A stretch of DNA of 64,000 nt from DASQFI01 sp963780895 (lineage in GTDB: Bacteria; Acidobacteriota; Vicinamibacteria; Vicinamibacterales; SCN-69-37), in assembly GCA_963780895.1 (NCBI GenBank), contig CAWAEG010000010.1, forward strand, positions 1 to 64,000, given 5' to 3'. This document shows, in pieces, positions 58,145 to 64,000 of this stretch. The notes beneath the pieces were generated by a model, which ran no database searches, was not told the DNA's origin, and saw nothing but the letters and a program-made list of their open reading frames with translations. A program made the translations under genes and the position numbers. Position 1 is the stretch's first letter; every line of letters starts with the position of its first letter.

Positions 58145-60121
58145 ATGACGATCGCCCGACGCCTGTTTTCCGCGCGAATGGCTGCTGTAATCGTGATGGT
58201 GTCCGCCGCGCACTCGGCCGCAACCCAGGGGAATGTCGTGAACGTGTCGACGGTGTCTCAGTTGCAGGCAGCCGTGGCGTCACTGACCTCGAATGCCACC
58301 ATCGTGATCGCGCCCGGAACGTACCGGCTGACGCAGGAGCTGTTCATCCGGAACGGCGTCACGAACGTGACGGTCCGTGGCGCGACCGCGAACCGCGACG
58401 ACGTGGTCATCCTCGGCTCGGGGATGAACGTCCCGGGCATCAACATTCCTCTCAAGGTCGAAAACGCGCAGGACGTGACGATTGCCAATCTCTCGATTGG
58501 TGAAGCGTTCTTTCACCCGATCCAGCTCCAGGGCGAGCAGGGGGCCGATCGGATCCACATCTCGAACGTGCGGCTCTTCGACGCCGGCCAGCAGTTCCTG
58601 AAGAGCACGGTCGATCCTCAGAATCCGAACGGCGTGGACGACGTGATCGTCGAGCACTCGCTCATCGAGTACACCGTCATCGGCCCGGACCATGGCTATA
58701 CCGAGGGGATTGACGTGCATCACGGCGCCAACTGGCTGGTTCGCCACAACGTCTTCCGCAACATTCACGTGCCGGCCAACGCGCCCGACCGGTTCCGACC
58801 GGCCGTTCTGTTCTGGAGCGGGTCGCGGGACACCGTCGTGCACAGCAACACGTTCATCAACTGCGAGCGCGGGATCATCTTCGGTCTCGGTCCCCAGCCG
58901 CCGTATGCGCACGGCCACTCCGGCGGATCGATCTACAACAACTTCATCTATCGCACGGAGCCGCTGCACGCCGACGCGGGCATCTCGTTGTGGGACTCGC
59001 CCGGCACGCGCGTGTATCACAACACCGTGATTCAGAACGGTACGTATCCGGCGGCCATCGAGTACCGATTTCCGGGTACGACCGGCGTGGAAATCATCAA
59101 CAACCTCACCGACGGATCGATTCTCCGGCGCGACAACGCGCAGGGTGTGGTCCACACCAACTACACGCAGGCGACCGCGGCCTTCTTCGTCAACGCGACG
59201 GCCGCAGACCTGCACCTGGCGCCAACCGCGTCGCTCGCCATCGACCACGGCGCGACTCTCTCCGACGTCACAACGGATTGGGACGGAGATCCCCGACCCG
59301 CGGGGGCGGCGCCGGATCTGGGCGCGGACGAACGCAGGACAACGAGCGCCAACCAACCGCCCGCGGCCGTGATGACGGCCACGCCAACCACCGGACCGGC
59401 GCCGCTCACCGTGACGTTCGACGGACGAGGATCGACCGATCCGGAGAACGGACCGCTGACCCACTCGTGGGTCTTTGGCGACGGTCAGAGCGGTGCCGGG
59501 TCGACAATCGTCCACAGCTACGCTGCGGAAGGGACATATACCGCCACGCTTCGCGTCGTCGACGGCGGCGGCGCCGAGGCGTTCCACAGCATGACGATCA
59601 TGGTGGGCCCTTCGACGGTGCCGCCCGAGCAGCCGACCCCGCCGCCCGAGCAGCCGACCCCGCCGCCCGGGCAGCCGACCCCGCCGCCCGAGCAGCCGAC
59701 CCCGCCGCCCGGGCAGCCGACCCCGCCGCCCGAGCAGCCGACCCCGCCGCCCGAGCAGCCGACCCCGCCGCCCGAGCAGCCGACCCCGCCGCCCGAGCAG
59801 CCGACCCCGCCGCCCGAGCAGCCGACCCCGCCGCTGGCGGCGCCGACGAATCTCCAGGCGTCCCTGGTGTCTGGGACGGTGCAGTTGACCTGGACGGATA
59901 ACGCCGGGAACGAAACGGCGTCGTATATCGTCGAGCGTGCGATTGGCTTCGATGCCGCGTTTGCCGAGATCGCGCGGCTGCCGGCGAACACTCAGAGCTT
60001 CACCGACAGTAATCTGTTGGCCGGCGCGCATCTGTATCGGGTCCGCGCGGCGACGGATGTCGAGCTTTCCGCATATTCCAACGTCGTGCGGGCGGACGTG
60101 GAGGTAGGGTCGAAGCACTGA
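58145..60121 (+). CDS. Secreted parallel beta-helix/PKD/fibronectin-like protein
   Basis: A 658-residue exported protein. After a signal peptide (MAAVIVMVSAAHSAATQG), a right-handed parallel beta-helix of the polysaccharide lyase kind covers about residues 30-400 (TIVIAPGTYRLTQELFIRNG, NNLTDGSI). A PKD domain (about 405-490, FDGRGSTDPENGPLTHSWVF, GDGQSGAGSTIVHSYAAEGT) follows, then a proline-rich spacer with ten seven-residue units, and a fibronectin type III domain (about 565-650, SGTVQLTWTDNAGNETASYI). It probably binds or cuts a polysaccharide; no classical lyase residues could be assigned. Confidence 0.88.
   Translation: MTIARRLFSARMAAVIVMVSAAHSAATQGNVVNVSTVSQLQAAVASLTSNATIVIAPGTYRLTQELFIRNGVTNVTVRGATANRDDVVILGSGMNVPGINIPLKVENAQDVTIANLSIGEAFFHPIQLQGEQGADRIHISNVRLFDAGQQFLKSTVDPQNPNGVDDVIVEHSLIEYTVIGPDHGYTEGIDVHHGANWLVRHNVFRNIHVPANAPDRFRPAVLFWSGSRDTVVHSNTFINCERGIIFGLGPQPPYAHGHSGGSIYNNFIYRTEPLHADAGISLWDSPGTRVYHNTVIQNGTYPAAIEYRFPGTTGVEIINNLTDGSILRRDNAQGVVHTNYTQATAAFFVNATAADLHLAPTASLAIDHGATLSDVTTDWDGDPRPAGAAPDLGADERRTTSANQPPAAVMTATPTTGPAPLTVTFDGRGSTDPENGPLTHSWVFGDGQSGAGSTIVHSYAAEGTYTATLRVVDGGGAEAFHSMTIMVGPSTVPPEQPTPPPEQPTPPPGQPTPPPEQPTPPPGQPTPPPEQPTPPPEQPTPPPEQPTPPPEQPTPPPEQPTPPLAAPTNLQASLVSGTVQLTWTDNAGNETASYIVERAIGFDAAFAEIARLPANTQSFTDSNLLAGAHLYRVRAATDVELSAYSNVVRADVEVGSKH
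59623..59832 (+). repeat. 21-base tandem repeat inside the exoprotein gene
   Basis: Ten in-frame units encode PPPEQPT (two of them PPPGQPT). The DNA units CCGCCCGAGCAGCCGACCCC are nearly perfect, and the last five encode the same sequence. A length-variable linker of this sort (VNTR) joins the PKD and fibronectin domains. It is coding sequence, not a CRISPR. Confidence 0.92.
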
Positions 60122-60124
60122 CTG

Positions 60125-60195
60125 ACGATTGTCGGTACGACAGGTTTGAACAGCGCTCGTCGGTACGCGGGTACGGCGGGTACGGACCCGCAGTA
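60125..60195. repeat. Single arm of inverted repeat family B
   Basis: GTCGGTACGACAGG, GAACAGCGCTCGTCGGTACG and GGTACGGCGGGTACGGACCC match the left arm of family B (copies at 13866 and 19237). No second arm is visible before the kinase relic starts at 60310, so this copy is partial. Confidence 0.7.
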
Positions 60196-60309
60196 GTTGA
60201 GGCCTTTTCCGAGTCGACAGAAACGGCCTTATCGGACCCGATCCCCCAATCGCGGGATTGGGACGGGCGGATTATTATGGGCGCCGCTCATCTCTGGCAG
60301 ATGTAGGGG

Positions 60310-61198
60310 ATGCTTCAGGATCCGGCGCAGCCGCCTGACATCGGTCCGTACCGCATCGTCGACAAGCTCGGCGAAGGCGGCATGGGCGTGGTGTACGTGG
60401 CCATCGATACCCGTCTTGACCGCCGGGTGGCGTTGAAGATTCTGCGGCCGGATGCCGGTGGGCCGGATGCGCAGCGTCGCCTGATCCGCGAGGCGCGGAT
60501 TGCGGCAGGGCTTTCTCATCCGCTGATCTGCCAGGTGTTCGAGCTCGGAGAATGGCAGGCGCAGCCGTTCATTGCGATGGAACTGGTCGAGGGCGAATCG
60601 CTCGCCGCGCGTTTGCGGCACGGCGCGCTCGGACCGGCCGAAGCCCTGCGTCTGATGCGGCTCATCGTCGAGGCGCTGAAGGTGCTGCACACACGCGGTG
60701 TCGTGCACCGCGATCACTATGCTCGCGCGCTCGAGGAAGGATCGGACGTCCGATCCCTTCGAGGCCCTGGTGCTCGGCGCGATGGGTCGCGTGGCAGAAG
60801 CGATCGACGCGGCGCGCCGGGAGGAGGCGCGCTTTGCGAGTGTCCCGATGCTGCAGAGCTTCTCGACCGCGCTCCACGCCGCCCTCGAAAGCCGGGCCCA
60901 GGACGCGATCGCGGCGCTCGACGCGCTCGAAGCGTCTGGGTTCAAGGATGGCGAAGGTCTGTTCTACGTCGCAGAAATCTGCGCCCGGATCGGCGAGGCC
61001 GACCGCGTGCGCCGCACCTTGGAGGCGGTTGTCAACAGCGGTTTCGTCTGCCTGGTGGCATTCGATCGCGATCCCTACCTCGCACCGGTACGTGCTTGTC
61101 GATGGTGGGAACCCCTCCGTGAGCGCGTCCAGGCCGAACACGACGCCGCCTGTGCGGCCTTTGCCGACGCCGGCGGACCTGAGACGTGCTTGGCTTGA
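60310..61198 (+). pseudogene. Ser/Thr kinase-TPR gene with an internal out-of-frame deletion
   Basis: The first 135 codons are a Hanks-type kinase: GEGGMGVVYVAIDTRLDRRV, ALKILRP (catalytic Lys) and VLHTRGVVHRD. Directly after HRD the homology stops. From about 60722 another frame encodes a TPR-rich C-terminal tail: DPFEALVLGAMGRVAEAIDA, ARREEARFASVP, DGEGLFYVAEICARIGEADR, LVAFDRDPYLAPVR and a stop at 61198. DFG, the activation segment, the C-lobe and the first TPRs are gone. The junction zone holds the perfect palindrome at 60739-60756. It cannot be a working kinase. Confidence 0.82.
60739..60756. repeat. Perfect palindrome at the kinase deletion junction
   Basis: GGATCGGACGTCCGATCC is an 18-base perfect palindrome 24 bases past the last kinase codon. 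It lies within the segment where homology to the kinase ends and homology to the TPR tail begins. It may have promoted the deletion or be an insertion remnant. Confidence 0.6.
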
Positions 61199-61275
61199 CC
61201 TTTTAGCCCAAGCGCGAGCGTGAATCGTCTTAGAGCGTGGTCCGGCGCGCAGTGCCGAAATCGACGCCCAGCATT

Positions 61276-62658
61276 CTATTGGTTAAGGGCGATGAACCGC
61301 AGCGAGACCGCGATGGCGAGGTGACGCTGCCGTTCGAGGTTCGCGCTCGTGCTGAACAGTCCGACATCGATGCCGAAGTGATCCGAGAAGTCGAATCCGG
61401 CGCCTCCCGTCGGCTCCCACCGTTCCTTGATGTACCGGGCGCCGCCGCGCAACTGGAGGCGATTGAGGCGCTGCTCGTACCCGAGGCGAACGCTGGTGCC
61501 GTTGAAGCCGTGCCCGAACTCCGTCGTGGCCGTCCACTGTTCGGCGTTGTATCTGAGGTTGACACGGACGTCGACGGGCAATTCCACTCGGATGTCGTCG
61601 ATCGGGACCGTGGACAGGTCGTTGAACTCGCCGCCGTCGAACAGGCTGTCGAGCACGTAACGCGTGCGCTCCGCGCTGTTCCAGTTGATGCGGTTGGCGA
61701 TGCCGTTGACGCCAACCCCGACCTCCCACCGGTCCACGACAGCCGCGACCCCCATGTCGATCGCGAAGCCGGTTCCGCTGGTCGACGTGCTTCGGTCGAT
61801 CGTGACGGGCAGGCCCTGGGCGGCGTTCACGACCAGGAGACCTTGGGCGTTGGTGTCGAGCCTGGCGTCCGGCTCGAAGTGCTCATAGTTGAACCCGAGC
61901 AGATAATGGTAGTTCGCGCCGATGTACAGGCCTTCCAGCGCCCGATCGCCGCTGCCCGGGTCCCCGCCGCTTGGGACCCTGCCGGGGATCGCGAACCGGC
62001 CGCGATACCCGCCGGTGATCGCGATGGCGAACTGGCTCTCGGTGTTGTTCGACATATAGAAGCTGGTGTTCGGGACATACACCGGCGTTGGGCTCGCAAA
62101 CACCTGGGCCAGCGCGGGATCGATCTCGGCCGCGGTCTTCATCGAGAAGTAGATGCCGCCGCCTGCGTAGATGCCCTGAAACGTTCCGTTGTCGTTCCTC
62201 TTGAGTTTGAACGTGTGCCCCCAGTTCGGTGACGCGAGACCCTCGGCCGATACGCTCGTGGCGGGAGAGAAGCCCCGGTAGACATTGAGATCTCTGTTGA
62301 GCTCGCCGTTGCGCAGATCGGTGATGAACTCCGATGCGGTGTGCGTGTCGTCTCGTCCGACGATGAAATGAATCGGGCTCGCGGCGTACTCGATCGCCCG
62401 CACGAGGTCGAACTCGTCCTTCGTGGGATCGAGCTTGGGCAGGTTCGGCAGCACCTGAAAGAGCCCGAACGGCAGCACAAGAGGCCGGTACGGCCGTTGT
62501 TCGTCGATCATGTCCACGGCGATATTGCTCGTGGAGCCGATGCCGCCCATGCCGACGTTGCGGGCGTCGAAGCTCCAGTTTTGTGCGAGGGCCGGGGTGG
62601 ACGTCAGGAGACACGCGCTCAGGCACACGAACAGCATTCCACGGCTGGGGAGTCCCAT
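61276..62658 (-). CDS. Outer-membrane beta-barrel protein (TraF/OmpP1-like)
   Basis: A 460-residue exported barrel starting MGLPSRGMLFVCLSACLLTS. The N-terminus after the signal (WSFDARNVGMGGIGSTSNIA) has the GMGG...A pattern of TraF/FadL-like barrels. Later strands (FGVQLP-like FGLFQVLPNLP, GFNYEHFEPDARLD, VRLGYEQRLNRLQLRGGARY, RHLAIAVSLRFIALN) are amphipathic and the protein ends near a C-terminal aromatic. The transported substrate is unknown. It converges with the kinase relic. Confidence 0.78.
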   Translation of the reverse strand: MGLPSRGMLFVCLSACLLTSTPALAQNWSFDARNVGMGGIGSTSNIAVDMIDEQRPYRPLVLPFGLFQVLPNLPKLDPTKDEFDLVRAIEYAASPIHFIVGRDDTHTASEFITDLRNGELNRDLNVYRGFSPATSVSAEGLASPNWGHTFKLKRNDNGTFQGIYAGGGIYFSMKTAAEIDPALAQVFASPTPVYVPNTSFYMSNNTESQFAIAITGGYRGRFAIPGRVPSGGDPGSGDRALEGLYIGANYHYLLGFNYEHFEPDARLDTNAQGLLVVNAAQGLPVTIDRSTSTSGTGFAIDMGVAAVVDRWEVGVGVNGIANRINWNSAERTRYVLDSLFDGGEFNDLSTVPIDDIRVELPVDVRVNLRYNAEQWTATTEFGHGFNGTSVRLGYEQRLNRLQLRGGARYIKERWEPTGGAGFDFSDHFGIDVGLFSTSANLERQRHLAIAVSLRFIALNQ

Positions 62659-62779
62659 GGTTTTTGTCCAATCCTTCCAGAGCGAGCTAGCGCGGCGGAG
62701 CTTATAGGCATTGCGCCCCACGCGGCAAGCGGACGACTGGGGACGGTTGCGCAGCGGCAGGAGGCAGGCGTCTCTTCAG

Positions 62780-64000
62780 CTAGAACCCGGCGCTGCAGAC
62801 GAAGTTCCGCGCGTCGTCCGTACTCCCGGCGCCTCGGTATTTCGCGACGAGCGGGTACTGACACAGCGGCCGCGAGCGCGTGACCGCGCCGGTCTGATCG
62901 CGCCGTGTGGCGGTCAGCGTCTCCGGCGCCTTGCCGTCCTCGACCCATGACACCAACGCGTCGAGGACTCCGGTGGGCTGCGGACCAGGACCGCCGCCGC
63001 AGTGCCCGACGCCCGGCGCGAGGAACAGACGCGCGAAGCCCGACGTCTGTTTCGCGCCGCCCATGCGCTGCTGCACGCGCGTGTAGTAGTCGATGGTGCC
63101 CTCAGCGGTGATGAGCGAATCGGCCAGACCGTGCCAGATGATCGTCTTCGCGCCACGATCGCGGAACGCGCCGAGATTTGGATCGTCGGTGCCGATGACG
63201 TTGCCGTACTGCTCGTAGGATCGATCCCAGAACGCCTGATACGCCGCTGGTGTGATCGTCGTCCAATCGAACTGCAGATCCTGCGTGATGAAGTACCGCA
63301 GCCAATCAACTGAGAAGCCAAACGCCTGCGGCTGAAGCGGCGTGCCCCGACTCGCGGCCAGCGCGTTGAGATCGCTGCCCCGCGTCGGTCCGTACCACAA
63401 CGCGCGGCCGTCCGGCCGCCGTGGTCCCTGCCACAGCCCGCGGACGATGTCGGCGTCCGCCTGCGTGAACGCGCCACATTCCCCGGCCGGCACGCCGATG
63501 AGCGACTTCGGATCAAACGTACATCGGCGTGGATCTTCGAGCACGCCGTCCGTCACACCGTCGATGGCGTCGCAGGCGGTGACGGCGGCCGCCGTCGCTG
63601 CCGCCAGCTTGCACGACGGAATCGGGTTCGACGCCGCGTTCATCAGCATCGAGCCCCAGAACGACTGCATCATCAAGTTCGTCCAGTTGATGGCTGGCGC
63701 GGCCGCGGCGATGCCGTTGTAGTCCTGCGGATATCGCTGTGCTTCCATCAGGCCTTGACGCCCGCCGGTCGAGCACCCGTTGAAGTACGAGTAGCGTGGC
63801 GCCACGCCGTACATCGCTTCCGTGAGCGCCTTGCCGGTGAACGTCATCTCGTGGATCCCGACGTGCGCAAAGTTGCGGATGGCCTGCCAGTCCAGCTTGC
63901 CGCGGGCGTCGAGCGCGAACGAAGCGCTGCCACCGATGTGTCCCGCGTCGGTCGCACCCGCCGCAAATCCCAGCGCTGCCGGCGGATTGACGCCGTTTGC
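62780..64000 (-). CDS. Tannase/feruloyl esterase family protein (5' end outside the window)
   Basis: At least 406 residues; the reading frame is open to the right edge (ANGVNPPAALGFAAGATDAG, HIGGSASFALDARGKLDWQA). This is a secreted esterase of the tannase/feruloyl esterase family. The catalytic set is complete: GCSTGGRQG with Cys-Ser, Asp in IWHGLADSLITAEGTIDYYT, and His-Cys in GVGHCGGGPGPQP, the typical CS-D-HC arrangement with a disulfide between the two Cys. It would cleave ester bonds in plant phenolics. It shows what the degenerate relative at 35764 has lost. Confidence 0.92.
   Translation of the reverse strand, partial: ANGVNPPAALGFAAGATDAGHIGGSASFALDARGKLDWQAIRNFAHVGIHEMTFTGKALTEAMYGVAPRYSYFNGCSTGGRQGLMEAQRYPQDYNGIAAAAPAINWTNLMMQSFWGSMLMNAASNPIPSCKLAAATAAAVTACDAIDGVTDGVLEDPRRCTFDPKSLIGVPAGECGAFTQADADIVRGLWQGPRRPDGRALWYGPTRGSDLNALAASRGTPLQPQAFGFSVDWLRYFITQDLQFDWTTITPAAYQAFWDRSYEQYGNVIGTDDPNLGAFRDRGAKTIIWHGLADSLITAEGTIDYYTRVQQRMGGAKQTSGFARLFLAPGVGHCGGGPGPQPTGVLDALVSWVEDGKAPETLTATRRDQTGAVTRSRPLCQYPLVAKYRGAGSTDDARNFVCSAGF

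Noticed and set aside
59623..59832. Possible CRISPR array
   Set aside because: The repeats are contiguous 21-base units without spacers and keep the coding frame; no cas genes are present.
59518..59991. A minus-strand frame full of GVGCSGG repeats
   Set aside because: It is the reverse of the proline VNTR; the plus-strand protein has signal, beta-helix, PKD and fibronectin parts.
1..64000. tRNA, rRNA, phage, integrase, retron or DGR genes
   Set aside because: I looked for conserved tRNA/rRNA segments, integrases, reverse transcriptases and transposases and saw none.

Overview
The window is GC-rich, gene-dense bacterial chromosome with no tRNA, rRNA, phage or plasmid genes that I can see. 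The gene content points to an uncultured Acidobacteriota, most likely of the Vicinamibacteria type. The signs are four large MacB/FtsX-like permeases of the acidobacterial orphan-permease kind (two directly behind a PadR regulator, one behind a PadR remnant), serine/threonine kinases fused to SUMF1-like and hydrolase domains, a DUF5695 exoprotein, tannase-family esterases and many secreted barrels. The lineage is an inference from gene families, not from a marker gene.

Layout. 0-6.4 kb: a frameshifted PQQ-type sugar dehydrogenase, an EamA transporter, a GNAT, a PAS-GGDEF-EAL protein and small genes. 6.7-13.8 kb: a di-haem lipoprotein, a SYLF protein, an orphan radical SAM enzyme, a Crp/Fnr regulator, a zinc-ribbon gene, a DUF4126 protein and histidine-kinase debris. 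14.2-18.9 kb: a TetR-controlled molybdenum hydroxylase operon whose FAD subunit has the extra four-cysteine loop of 4-hydroxybenzoyl-CoA reductase (hcrBAC). 19.4-23.8 kb: trmO, then a tight three-gene operon (outer-membrane barrel, membrane-anchored HTH protein, permease). 24-30.7 kb: serA, an FHA-PP2C phosphatase, two ABC-F proteins and a Rossmann-like protein. 30.8-31.4 kb: a patchwork of gene fragments that match genes elsewhere in the window. 31.5-39.8 kb: a cupredoxin, two permeases (one with an intact PadR gene, one with a PadR gene cut to 29 codons), an esterase and a catalytically degenerate tannase. 39.9-46.6 kb: a VapBC pair, a YciI-like protein, a DoxX-hydrolase fusion, a DUF5695 protein and a TIM-barrel protein. 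46.7-52.7 kb: a tandem pair of kinase-SUMF1-hydrolase receptors. 52.9-64 kb: a PadR-permease operon, an SDR, a beta-helix/PKD exoprotein with a 10-unit proline VNTR, a kinase relic, a barrel protein and an intact tannase that runs off the window.

Two things stand out. First, there are several families of long interspersed palindromes. In family A (three copies) the core is shared, but the arms differ between copies and stay complementary within each copy. Second, an unusual number of genes look internally deleted, truncated or fused (two histidine kinases, a Ser/Thr kinase, a PadR, a RibD-like gene, a tannase, uup). Several of these scars touch a palindrome or repeat. I also see single-base frameshifts in otherwise well-conserved genes (sugar dehydrogenase, zinc ribbon, hcrA, hcrC); these may be true decay or uncorrected sequencing indels, which the sequence alone cannot decide.
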